Source of the DNA: DATAES01 sp963802415
Lineage (GTDB): Bacteria > Actinomycetota > Acidimicrobiia > Acidimicrobiales > JACDCH01
Direction of reading: 5' to 3'
NCBI GenBank assembly: GCA_963802415.1
Contig: CAWDIH010000001.1
Coordinates: 3,038,001-3,102,000, forward strand
Length of the DNA: 64,000 nucleotides
The translations under genes were made by a program, and so were the position numbers. Positions 56,945 to 64,000 of this stretch are shown in pieces. A model generated the notes under the pieces. That model was given only the letters and a program-made list of their open reading frames with translations, was not told the DNA's origin and made no database searches. Position 1 is the first letter of the stretch. Each line of letters begins with the position of its first letter.

Positions 56945-58181
56945 CGACCGGCTCCTCGGCGTCCTCCACCACTTCGAGCCCGTCGAGCAGATGCCCCATG
57001 CGTTCCCGCTTCGTCTGGAGATAGCGCTCGTTGTGCGGGTTCGGGACGATCTCCAGGGGCACGCGCTCGACGATCTCGAGCCCGAACCCCTCCAGCCCGC
57101 CGCGCTTCGCCGGGTTGTTGGTCATCAGCCGCATCGTCGTGATGCCGAGATCCACGAGGATCTGCGCACCGATGCCGTACTCACGGCTGTCGGCCGGCAG
57201 ACCGAGCTGGAGGTTGGCGTCGACCGTGTCGTGTCCTTCGTCCTGCAGCCGGTAGGCGCGGATCTTGTGGCCGATGCCGATGCCGCGGCCCTCGTGGCCC
57301 CGCAGGTACACGACCGCGCCGAGGTCGTCCTCCGCCACCTTCTGCATCGCCGCCGCGAGCTGCGATCCGCAGTCGCATCGCAATGACCCGAAGACGTCAC
57401 CGGTGAGGCACTCGCTGTGCACGCGCACGAGCACGTTCTCCGCTCCTTGGACGTCTCCACGGACGAATGCGATGTGATGCTCTCCGTCGAGCACGGACTC
57501 GAACACGATGCACTCGAACTCACCGAACTCCGTCGGGATCGGCGCCTGCGCCAACCGACGAACCAGCTTCTCGTGCTTGCGCCGGTACCGAATGAGATCC
57601 ACGATGGAGATGAGCAACAGACCGTGCTCGTCGGCGAAGCGCTCGAGCTCGGGTGCTCGCGCCATGTCCATCTTCTTCTCGTCGACGATCTCGCACAGCA
57701 CACCCGCCGGGTACAGGCCGGCGAGGCGGGCGAGGTCGACGGTCGCCTCGGTGTGACCGGCGCGCTTCAACACGCCGCCTTCGCGCGCTTCGAGCGGCAG
57801 GATGTGACCGGGCCGTGCGAGATCCTCCGGACGGGTCGCAGGATCGACAAGGGCCTTGATCGTCGCGGCGCGGTCGAAGGCCGAGATGCCGGTGCTCGTA
57901 CCGTGACGGAAGTCGACCGACACCAAGAACGCTGTGCGCTGGCTCTCCGTGTTCTGCATCACCATTGCGTCGAGGTCGAGCTCCCGGGCGCGCTCGCTCG
58001 TGATCGGTGCGCAGATGTAGCCGGACGTGTGATGTAGGAAGAACGCGATCTTCTCCGGCGTGACGAACTCGGCTGCCATGATGAGGTCGCCCTCGTTCTC
58101 ACGGTCCTCGTCGTCGACCACGACGACGATCTCGCCCCTCCCGATGGCGGCAACGGCGTCCTCGATACGGGCGAAAGCCAT
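56934..58181 (-). CDS. ribBA: Bifunctional DHBP synthase / GTP cyclohydrolase II
   Basis: The N-terminal RibB domain (residues 1-200) has VDDEDRENEGDLIMAAEF, HHTSGYICAP and GHILPLEAREGGVL. The C-terminal RibA domain carries the zinc cysteines (SECLTGDVFGSLRCDCG) and GHEGRGIGI. Both active sites look complete, so it should make both riboflavin precursors. ATG 58181 overlaps the ribE stop (TGATG). Length is 415 aa. Confidence 0.96.
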   Translation of the reverse strand: MAFARIEDAVAAIGRGEIVVVVDDEDRENEGDLIMAAEFVTPEKIAFFLHHTSGYICAPITSERARELDLDAMVMQNTESQRTAFLVSVDFRHGTSTGISAFDRAATIKALVDPATRPEDLARPGHILPLEAREGGVLKRAGHTEATVDLARLAGLYPAGVLCEIVDEKKMDMARAPELERFADEHGLLLISIVDLIRYRRKHEKLVRRLAQAPIPTEFGEFECIVFESVLDGEHHIAFVRGDVQGAENVLVRVHSECLTGDVFGSLRCDCGSQLAAAMQKVAEDDLGAVVYLRGHEGRGIGIGHKIRAYRLQDEGHDTVDANLQLGLPADSREYGIGAQILVDLGITTMRLMTNNPAKRGGLEGFGLEIVERVPLEIVPNPHNERYLQTKRERMGHLLDGLEVVEDAEEPVDVP

Positions 58182-58786
58182 CAGCCCTGTTCCTTCCACG
58201 TGAGCAAGCGTTCGACGTACTTGGCGGTGACGTCGACTTCGAGGTTCACGAGATCGCCCGGACCTCTGTGACCGAGCGTCGTGACCTCGAGCGTGTGCGG
58301 GATCACCGCGACGGTGAAGCCGTCGTCCAACACGTCCACGACGGTCAAGCTCACGCCGTCGACAGTGATCGAACCCTTCTCGACGACGTACCGCAGCAAG
58401 TCACGATCTCGAACGCTGACTCGCAGGTCGGGCGCGGGTGCGACGATCTCGCCGACGCCATCGACGTGACCCTGCACGAGATGACCGCCGAGGCGGTCCT
58501 GCAGTCGCACCGGGCGTTCGAGGTTGACCGGATCACCGACGCGCAGCCTGCCCAGCGCGGTGCGCGCATACGACTCCTCCACCACGTCGGCGCACCACCA
58601 GGTCGGCTTGTCGCACGCCATGTCGCCGTCGTCGCTCCCCCAGTCGACGACCGTGAGGCAGCAGCCGTTGACGGCGATCGAGGCGCCCAGTTGCACGTCG
58701 TCGAGCACGAGCGAGGCGTTGATCCGCAGCGTGCTGCCTTCCCGTCCCGCGACGCTGCCGAGTTCTTCGACTATGCCCGTGAACAT
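58181..58786 (-). CDS. ribE: Riboflavin synthase alpha chain
   Basis: Dismutates two lumazines to riboflavin. The two lumazine-binding repeats are visible: MFTGIVEELGSV with GASIAVNGCCLTVVDWG, and GHLVQGHVDGVGEIV with GSITVDGVSLTVVDV. Length is 201 aa. ATG 58786 overlaps the ribD 3' end by 16 bp. Confidence 0.96.
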   Translation of the reverse strand: MFTGIVEELGSVAGREGSTLRINASLVLDDVQLGASIAVNGCCLTVVDWGSDDGDMACDKPTWWCADVVEESYARTALGRLRVGDPVNLERPVRLQDRLGGHLVQGHVDGVGEIVAPAPDLRVSVRDRDLLRYVVEKGSITVDGVSLTVVDVLDDGFTVAVIPHTLEVTTLGHRGPGDLVNLEVDVTAKYVERLLTWKEQG

Positions 58787-59769
58787 GGCTCCAACTCGAT
58801 TCGAACGTCGTCGCCCAGGCGATCGACGGAGGTGATGCGACCTCGCCAGATGTCGTCGATGGTCGGTGACCCTGCTCCGTGCATGAGCGGACGCGCATCG
58901 TCACCACCGAACAATGCAGGCGCGAGGTAGAGCACGTAGCGATCCACGAGCCCTCGACGGTGGAACTCACCGGCGACGGTCGCGCCACCTTCGACCATGG
59001 CCTGCACGACCCCGCGCCGGCCGAGCTCATCGAGCACGTCCTCGACTGGACCGTCGAGCTGAACGCACGGATGCACGTTCGCATCGGGCGGCGCAGTCCC
59101 GAGCACGACGCGCAACGGATCGTCGCCCTGCGTGTCACGGACCGTGAGGGAGGGATCATCTGCCCTGACCGTGCCGGCACCGACGATGACGGCGTCGCTC
59201 TCGGCGCGCAGCCGGTGTGCGTCGGCACGCGCTTCGGGCCCTGTGATCCATCTGCTGCTGCCGTCGGGGGCCGCGGTGCGGCCGTCGAGCGATGCCGCCA
59301 GCTTGAGTACCACCCACGGCCGGCCCGTCGTGCGGTGCTTGATGTACGGCGCCAGTTGACGGCGGACAGCGTTGTCGCCGACGCCGACGTCCACGCTGAT
59401 TCCGGCCGCCCGCAGCCGGGCCATTCCCTCGCCCGCCACATGCGGATCGGGATCCTCGATGCCGGCAACGACGCGGGTGACGCCCGCTCGGATGATGGCG
59501 TCTGTGCACGCACCGGTGCGCCCCTGGTGGCAGCACGGCTCGAGGGTCGTGTACAGCGTCGCGCCCACGGTGTCGCCCACCTCACCCGCCGCGTCGATGG
59601 CGACGATCTCGGCGTGCCGGCGGCCGGGCGGCTCGGTGGCACCGGTGAAGGACGCCCCGTCCGGGGTGACGAGCACCGCGCCGACCCACGGATTCGGGGA
59701 CGTGCGAGCACGGACGGTGGCCGCGGCTGCCACTGCCTCCGCCATCCTCGCCTCGTCCTGCTCGGCCAC
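58771..59769 (-). CDS. ribD: Bifunctional riboflavin deaminase/reductase
   Basis: First gene of the riboflavin operon. The deaminase domain has TSPNPWVGAVLV, the zinc motif RRHAEIVAID and LEPCCHQGRTGACTDAI. The reductase domain has VLKLAASLDGRTAAPDG and the NADPH loop VEGGATVAGEF. The GTG at 59769 is chosen because GGGAGG lies six bases upstream; the ATG at 59745 is less well placed. Length is 332 aa. Confidence 0.94.
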   Translation of the reverse strand: MAEQDEARMAEAVAAAATVRARTSPNPWVGAVLVTPDGASFTGATEPPGRRHAEIVAIDAAGEVGDTVGATLYTTLEPCCHQGRTGACTDAIIRAGVTRVVAGIEDPDPHVAGEGMARLRAAGISVDVGVGDNAVRRQLAPYIKHRTTGRPWVVLKLAASLDGRTAAPDGSSRWITGPEARADAHRLRAESDAVIVGAGTVRADDPSLTVRDTQGDDPLRVVLGTAPPDANVHPCVQLDGPVEDVLDELGRRGVVQAMVEGGATVAGEFHRRGLVDRYVLYLAPALFGGDDARPLMHGAGSPTIDDIWRGRITSVDRLGDDVRIELEPCSRA

Positions 59770-59784
59770 GCTCGTCCTCCCAAC

Positions 59785-59812
59785 GGACGCGCGCGCCGAA
59801 GCACACGCGTCC
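59785..59812 (-). promoter_or_regulatory. Hairpin between FMN riboswitch and ribD ribosome-binding site
   Basis: GGACGCG (59812-59806) pairs with CGCGTCC (59791-59785) around a GC-rich loop, five bases before the GGGAGG ribosome-binding site of ribD. It is well placed to be the expression platform of the riboswitch, acting on translation or early termination. Confidence 0.5.
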
Positions 59813-59814
59813 CT

Positions 59815-59978
59815 CGCTCCCATCCGGACTCACGGCCCGCATCGCTGCGGACCGAACACCGTCGGCCCCGGGGTTCCACCGGGTCGGCCCCACGCCACCG
59901 GGCGAGGGGTTCGCGGGCTGTGACCGCCGGTTCGGACTCTCACCAACAACTGCATCCCGCGAGGGAGTGCGTCCCCAG
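59815..59978 (-). promoter_or_regulatory. FMN riboswitch (RFN element)
   Basis: On the minus strand GACGCACTCCC, TTGGTGAGAGTCCGAACC, GGCGGTCACAGCCCGCGA and TGCGGGCCGTGAGTCCGGA follow in the RFN order, with the variable P3-like arm between. It lies between the promoter and ribD and would switch off ribD-ribE-ribBA-ribH (and perhaps hisG) when FMN is high. Exact end is approximate. Confidence 0.93.
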
Positions 59979-59979
59979 A

Positions 59980-60009
59980 AGTCTAGAACCGGTTCTAGTC
60001 CGGTCCCAA
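59980..60009 (-). promoter_or_regulatory. Riboflavin operon promoter with a 16-bp palindrome
   Basis: TTGGGA (60009-60004) and TAGACT (59985-59980) are 18 bp apart and end just before the riboswitch, so transcription would begin at its first stem. The perfect palindrome CTAGAACCGGTTCTAG (59998-59983) overlaps the spacer and -10 box, as an operator would. No repressor gene is identifiable. Confidence 0.6.
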
Positions 60010-60030
60010 TGTTGGTGGGGAGTTCCCTGA

Positions 60031-60501
60031 CTAGTGCGGGCGGCCGCCGGCCAACAGGTCGAGGGCGTGAGGGACGACGTCGAGGACGGCGTTCAGGGTC
60101 TCGACCGCGCCGGACGAGGATCCGGGCGTGTTGAGAACCAGTGCCTCGCCCCGGGTTCCGGCGACGGCCCGCGACAAGCGGCCGAGGGGGCTGGCCAGGC
60201 GCATGGCTTCCGCCAGACCGGGGGCCTCACGGTCCATGACGGTCCTCGTGCCCTCGGGGGTGAGGTCGCGGGGACCGAACCCGGTTCCGCCGGTCGTGAC
60301 CACGAGCCCCGGGAAGCCCGCGCAAAGCTCGGTGAGGGCCAGACCGACGGACTCGATGCCGTCTCCCACGACCCGCCGATCCACCACCGTGAAGCCGGCC
60401 TCGCCCAGGGTCGCCACCAAGGCGTCGCCCGACTTGTCCTCGCGCCTGCCGGCAACGACACCGTCGGAGACGGTGAGGACCTTGGCGAGGAGCTCCGGCA
60501 C
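60031..60501 (-). CDS. MoaB/MogA-like molybdenum cofactor protein
   Basis: A 156-aa protein of the MogA/MoaB fold: KVLTVSDGVVAGRREDKSGD, VVTTGGTGFGPRDLTPEGTR and LVLNTPGSSSGAVETLNAV. It would adenylylate molybdopterin. The GTG start at 60501 follows rsmB by 11 bp. No other molybdenum gene is in the window. Confidence 0.9.
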   Translation of the reverse strand: MPELLAKVLTVSDGVVAGRREDKSGDALVATLGEAGFTVVDRRVVGDGIESVGLALTELCAGFPGLVVTTGGTGFGPRDLTPEGTRTVMDREAPGLAEAMRLASPLGRLSRAVAGTRGEALVLNTPGSSSGAVETLNAVLDVVPHALDLLAGGRPH

Positions 60502-60512
60502 GAGCGCGCAAC

Positions 60513-61637
60513 CTACTCAGGTGCGCGCAGGCGGAGGATGAACATCCCGTCCGTACCCGCGTCCTGCGGCAGGACGAGCGCACCTCTCCCCCACGGGCGC
60601 CCCGGATGTTCAGGCGGCGGGAGCGGCACGAAGTCGGGATGCGCCTGCGCGAGGTGTTCATCGATGCCCAGCGACTCACCTTCGGTCGGTGTGCACACGC
60701 TGTAGACGAGGACACCGCCCGGGCAGACGAGATCGGCGGCCGCGTCGACGAGTCCGCGCTGCAGCTCGGCGAGGCGGTCGACGCTCGGCGCGTCGATCCG
60801 CCATCGTGCGTCGGGTCGGCGCCGCAGGGTTCCGAGCCCGCTGCAAGGCGCGTCGACCAGCACGCGATCGAACGTCGAGCGCGGGAACGGCGGCGAGCAT
60901 CCGTCACCGACGAGCGTGAGGACCCGCGATCGGCCGAGACGGCGAGCGTTTTCGACTACGAGGGCCGCACGCGGAGCGCGCACGTCCATGGCGGCGACGG
61001 TCGCGCCACTCGCGGCCATCAATGTCGCCTTGCCGCCTGGCGCAGCACACACATCGGCGACGAGCTCACCCGGTTCGGCACCGACGAGCTCCGCAACCCA
61101 TTGCGACGCAGCGTCTTGGACGTAGTCGTCGCCTCGGACGGTCACCACGGCCGGTTCGTTCATCGTCTCGAGTGCGCGTATCGCAAGCTCGGCACCAAGG
61201 TCCGCCGTCATGCGCTCGACGATCCAGTCCGGATAGCTCAACCGAGTCGGGGCGTCGGGCCACTCGACCGGCGAGTCACCGACTCGGCGAAGCACGGCAT
61301 TGACGAGGCCGCGCGCCTTGCGAGGAGCGAGGTCGACGGTCTCGGCAACGGCAGCATGCGGCGGCACGGTTGTGAAGTTGAGCTGATAGGCGCCGACGCG
61401 GAGGACAGTACGGACATCGTCGTCCACGGGACGCAAGAGGAACCGATCGACCAGGTAGTCGCACGCGCGACGCATGCGTGTCGTGCCGTAGACGAGCTCC
61501 GTCACGAATCGCCGGTCGCGAGCGTCGAGCCCGCTGCGGTCGAGCTCGGCTCGCAGCGCAAGGTTTGCGTACGCGCCCCGGTGTTCGACGCGCTGCAGCG
61601 CACGCAGCGCAACCATGCGAGCACTTCGCTCGTTCAT
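60513..61637 (-). CDS. rsmB: 16S rRNA m5C967 methyltransferase RsmB (NusB-like domain)
   Basis: The N-domain is NusB-like (RMVALRALQRVEHRGAYANL, RFVTELVYGTTRM). The SAM domain has ADVCAAPGGKATLMAA and DAPCSGLGTLRRRPDARWR, and the second cysteine is in VYSVCTPTEGES. The two cysteines match RNA m5C methyltransferases. Length is 374 aa. ATG 61637 follows fmt by 13 bp. Confidence 0.93.
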   Translation of the reverse strand: MNERSARMVALRALQRVEHRGAYANLALRAELDRSGLDARDRRFVTELVYGTTRMRRACDYLVDRFLLRPVDDDVRTVLRVGAYQLNFTTVPPHAAVAETVDLAPRKARGLVNAVLRRVGDSPVEWPDAPTRLSYPDWIVERMTADLGAELAIRALETMNEPAVVTVRGDDYVQDAASQWVAELVGAEPGELVADVCAAPGGKATLMAASGATVAAMDVRAPRAALVVENARRLGRSRVLTLVGDGCSPPFPRSTFDRVLVDAPCSGLGTLRRRPDARWRIDAPSVDRLAELQRGLVDAAADLVCPGGVLVYSVCTPTEGESLGIDEHLAQAHPDFVPLPPPEHPGRPWGRGALVLPQDAGTDGMFILRLRAPE

Positions 61638-61650
61638 GCTTCTCGGGGGC

Positions 61651-62496
61651 TCATGTCCCGAGGAGGTCGCCTGTGTGCCACTGCGCGCCGTTGGCCCACG
61701 CGGGCGCCGGCATGCGGGCCCTGCCCTCGGGTTGCACTTCGAGGACTTCGATCGGATCAGTCCCCGTGGGCACGACGATGCCGTCCCCTGTCGGTTGCAG
61801 GGAGGTGCGCCAGACCTTCAAGCGGCGGCCGCGATGGGTCGTCCACGCTCCGCCGAGGCGGACGAGGCGGTGCACGTCGATGGCCGGCGAAGTCCAGTCC
61901 AGTTGCAGCTCGGCGGGGTCGATCTTGCGGGCATAGACGGGCTCACCGACCTGCGGCTGCGGCCTGCCGAGCCCGTTGTCGAGCGCGTCGAGCACCAACC
62001 GGGTCCCGGCGTCGACGAGCACGTCCCGAAGCTCGTCAGCGGTCGTGTCGATGCCGATCGCGACTTCCTCCCGCCGGTAGACCGCTCCGGTGTCGAGTCC
62101 TTCCTCGATGTCCATCACGCAAACGCCCGTCACGTCGTCGCCCGCGAGGATCGCCCGCTCCACCGGCGCGGCGCCCCGCCAGCGGGGCAGCAACGAGAAG
62201 TGGACGTTGATCATCCGAAGCTCGGCCAGCACGTGCGGCTTGATCAGGCGGCCGAAGGCAACGACCACGCCGAGCTCTGCGGGAGGATCGAGATCGATCA
62301 CGTCGTCGATGCGGTCGGTGACCGTGAGCCCCAGCTCGATGGCCGCCGCCTTGACGGGCGAGGGGGCGAGCGCACCTCCGCGCCCACGCCGCTTGTCTGC
62401 GGCACTTACGACGAGCGCAACGTCGTGGCCCGCCTCGACGATCGCACGCAACGTCGGCACCGCCATCGCCGGTGTGCCGAAATAAGCGATCCTCAG
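61651..62496 (-). CDS. fmt: Methionyl-tRNA formyltransferase; CTG start
   Basis: Formylates initiator Met-tRNA. After LRIAYFGTPAMAVPTLRA the catalytic motif NVHFSLLPRWRGAAPVERAI and the Asp in TGVCVMDIEEGLDTG are clear. The ATG at 62466 begins too late, inside the first strand. CTG at 62496, overlapping the def stop as CTGA, gives the family N-terminus. Length is 281 aa, slightly short at the C-terminal domain. It pairs with def, as in most bacteria. Confidence 0.93.
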   Translation of the reverse strand: MRIAYFGTPAMAVPTLRAIVEAGHDVALVVSAADKRRGRGGALAPSPVKAAAIELGLTVTDRIDDVIDLDPPAELGVVVAFGRLIKPHVLAELRMINVHFSLLPRWRGAAPVERAILAGDDVTGVCVMDIEEGLDTGAVYRREEVAIGIDTTADELRDVLVDAGTRLVLDALDNGLGRPQPQVGEPVYARKIDPAELQLDWTSPAIDVHRLVRLGGAWTTHRGRRLKVWRTSLQPTGDGIVVPTGTDPIEVLEVQPEGRARMPAPAWANGAQWHTGDLLGT

Positions 62497-63026
62497 AGGT
62501 CGTGATCCGATCGCGTCCCGGATCGGAGCCCGCCGTTGAGGTTGATCTCACGCAGGGTCCGCATCGCGTCCTTGCGAGTGTCGGGGTCGAGGCGCTCGAG
62601 GAGGAGGACGCCGTCGAGATGGTCGATCTCGTGCTGGAACAGCCGGGCAACGATCTCGTCGGCTTCGATCGACACCTCGTTGCCGTCGAGGTCGTACCCC
62701 GTGAGGTGGACTTCCTTGGGTCGGACGATCTCCCACGCGAGTCCGGGAACCGAAAGGCATCCTTCCTCGTACGTCCACTCGCCGCGGCGCTCGGAGACCA
62801 CCGGATTGACGATCGTCTTGGGCCCCTCACCATCGCGGAGGTCATAGACGAAGAGCCGCTTCTGCACGCCGACCTGGGGAGCGGCCAGACCGAGACCGGC
62901 AGCCTCGTTCAGCGTCAGGACCATGTCGTCGGCGAGCCGCACGAGCGCGCCGTCGACGTTGTCGATCTCGGATGCTTTCTGCTTCAGTACCGGGTCGCCG
63001 AGCAAGCGAATGCTGTAGGGCGGCAT
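62493..63026 (-). CDS. def: Peptide deformylase
   Basis: Removes the formyl group from nascent proteins. The three motifs are GLGLAAPQVG, EEGCLSVPG and QHEIDHLDG, with the metal-binding C and two H. Length is 177 aa. ATG 63026. A TAGCCT box lies nine bases before it. It is the first gene of the def-fmt-rsmB-moaB operon. Confidence 0.96.
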   Translation of the reverse strand: MPPYSIRLLGDPVLKQKASEIDNVDGALVRLADDMVLTLNEAAGLGLAAPQVGVQKRLFVYDLRDGEGPKTIVNPVVSERRGEWTYEEGCLSVPGLAWEIVRPKEVHLTGYDLDGNEVSIEADEIVARLFQHEIDHLDGVLLLERLDPDTRKDAMRTLREINLNGGLRSGTRSDHDL

Positions 63027-63035
63027 AGAGGTTGA

Positions 63036-63045
63036 AGGCTACCGT
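63036..63045. promoter_or_regulatory. Overlapping divergent -10 boxes for def and the methyltransferase
   Basis: TAGCCT on the minus strand (63041-63036) and TACCGT on the plus strand (63040-63045) overlap by two bases. The latter is exactly six bases before the TTG at 63052. Confidence 0.45.
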
Positions 63046-63051
63046 CGCCTG

Positions 63052-63669
63052 TTGATGGCGGGAGCTTCCGGCGCACCGCACTACTTCGACCCCGAGCCGG
63101 CGGCGCGGTCGCGCCCGCGGCGGGTCGACCTCGTGCTGCCCGACGTCTCGTTGCGACTGCGTACCGACCGAGGTGTGTTCGCGGCGGCCGCGGTGGATCC
63201 CGGTACCAAGCGGCTGCTACTCGACGGACCGCCGTTGCCGAACGGCGCAACGAACCTGCTCGATCTCGGGTGCGGCTATGGGCCGATCGCGCTGACGATG
63301 GCGAGGCGCGCACCCCACGCCACGGTGTGGGCGGTGGACGTGAACCGCCGCGCGCTCGCCTTGTGTGCCGAGAACGCGGAGGCCAACGGTGTGAAGAACG
63401 TGCACGCGGTCGAGCCGGACGAGGTGCCGGGCGACGTGCGTCTCGACGCCGTCCTGTCCAACCCGCCGATCCGGATCGGCAAGCAGGCGCTGCACGAGAT
63501 GCTCGTGCACTGGCTCGAACGGCTGGGGCCCGACGGCTTCGCACTGCTTGTCGTGCAACATCACCTCGGGTCCGACTCGCTCGCCCGGTGGCTCGGCGAC
63601 AACGGGTGGCCCACGCGCCGGCTGTCGTCACGCGCCGGCTACCGGCTGCTCGAAGTCACGCGCCCGTGA
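63052..63669 (+). CDS. Class I methyltransferase, RsmC-like
   Basis: A 205-aa protein with the methyltransferase-small fold: NLLDLGCGYGPIALTMAR is the SAM loop, ATVWAVDVNRRALALC follows and the catalytic NPPI motif is in VLSNPPIRIG. Resembles 16S rRNA m2G1207 methyltransferase RsmC. The start is the TTG at 63052 (six bases after a TACCGT box) or the ATG at 63055. Its stop overlaps the GTG of the next gene. Confidence 0.88.
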   Translation: MMAGASGAPHYFDPEPAARSRPRRVDLVLPDVSLRLRTDRGVFAAAAVDPGTKRLLLDGPPLPNGATNLLDLGCGYGPIALTMARRAPHATVWAVDVNRRALALCAENAEANGVKNVHAVEPDEVPGDVRLDAVLSNPPIRIGKQALHEMLVHWLERLGPDGFALLVVQHHLGSDSLARWLGDNGWPTRRLSSRAGYRLLEVTRP

Positions 63670-64000
63670 AGCAGCTCGACAGCACCGGCTTGAAGCGCCT
63701 GCACCGCGAGTGGCGGCGACGCACCGAGGCCCGGCTCGCGCTCATCCTCGAGTCCGTCGAGAGTCCGTTCAACACGGGTTCGATCGTGCGCACCGCGGCC
63801 GCGTACCAAGTCGAGCGGACGTGGCTGTGCGGATCCACGGCGTCGCTCGATGCGTCGAGTGTCAAGAAGACGGCCATGGGAACCGAGCGGTATCTCACTG
63901 TCGACACCGTGCCGAAGACCGTGGACGCGATCAGGGCGGCGCGTGAAGACAAGTACACGGTGCTCGGTATCGAGCTCACCGACTCGGCCCGTCCCTTGCA
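63666..64000 (+). CDS. SpoU-family tRNA/rRNA methyltransferase, cut by window end
   Basis: The GTG at 63666 overlaps the preceding stop (GTGA). LILESVESPFNTGSIVRTAA, with N and R typical of the SPOUT family, and VKKTAMGTERYLTVDTV show the first half of the knot fold. The C-terminal knot is beyond the window. Likely a TrmH/TrmL-type 2'-O-methyltransferase. Confidence 0.82.
   Translation, partial: MKQLDSTGLKRLHREWRRRTEARLALILESVESPFNTGSIVRTAAAYQVERTWLCGSTASLDASSVKKTAMGTERYLTVDTVPKTVDAIRAAREDKYTVLGIELTDSARPL

Overview
The window comes from a high-GC actinobacterium, most likely of class Acidimicrobiia. The 16S rRNA reads like that group. The gene orders argCJBDFR-GH, scpA-scpB-rluB and tlyA-nadK-recN are actinobacterial, and there is an F420-type deazaflavin oxidoreductase plus KorAB. 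No plasmid, phage or CRISPR signature is seen. The DNA looks chromosomal and almost entirely housekeeping.

Layout: 1-2770, radical SAM/PDZ protein diverging from ispH, then an HD protein. 2776-8916 (-), scpA, scpB, rluB, aroH, tyrA, aroA, cmk, plsC, diverging from trpS (8984-9970). 10128-17836 (-), phasin-like gene, tlyA, nadK, recN, pyrG, NUDIX, xerD, DksA-like, HD. 17920-27436, rhomboid, HAD phosphatase, DUF1015, korAB, a TIR-like protein, class I aldolase, OB-fold protein, TPR protein and deazaflavin reductase. 27462-33566 (-), one rRNA operon (16S-23S-5S) whose promoter overlaps the tyrS stop codon. 33563-39147, tyrS, a PASTA penicillin-binding protein, a 7 x 81 bp tandem array, a membrane protein, a DNA glycosylase and a thioesterase. 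39161-47536 (-), the whole arginine pathway with ArgR. 47726-54539 (-), infC-rpmI-rplT-trmH-pheST and a flippase. 54834-60009, DUF1844, cold shock protein, hisG and a riboflavin operon under an FMN riboswitch. 60031-64000, moaB, rsmB, fmt, def and two methyltransferases; the last is cut by the window edge.

The most striking elements are these. (1) A 705-bp group I intron lies after U1931 (E. coli numbering) of the 23S rRNA and carries a LAGLIDADG endonuclease gene. (2) A seven-copy, 81-bp in-frame tandem array separates two genes that were apparently once coupled by a GTGA overlap; a single copy of the same element lies between argB and argD. (3) Several promoters place TAnnnT exactly six bases before the start codon (leaderless transcription), and two or three genes seem to start with CTG inside a CTGA overlap.

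At least eleven genes, several of them essential (pyrG, infC, cmk, aroA), are broken by single-base indels, nearly all inside short G/C runs. The simplest reading is residual sequencing error in a draft or metagenome assembly, so these genes are annotated as whole, with the position of the frame change given.
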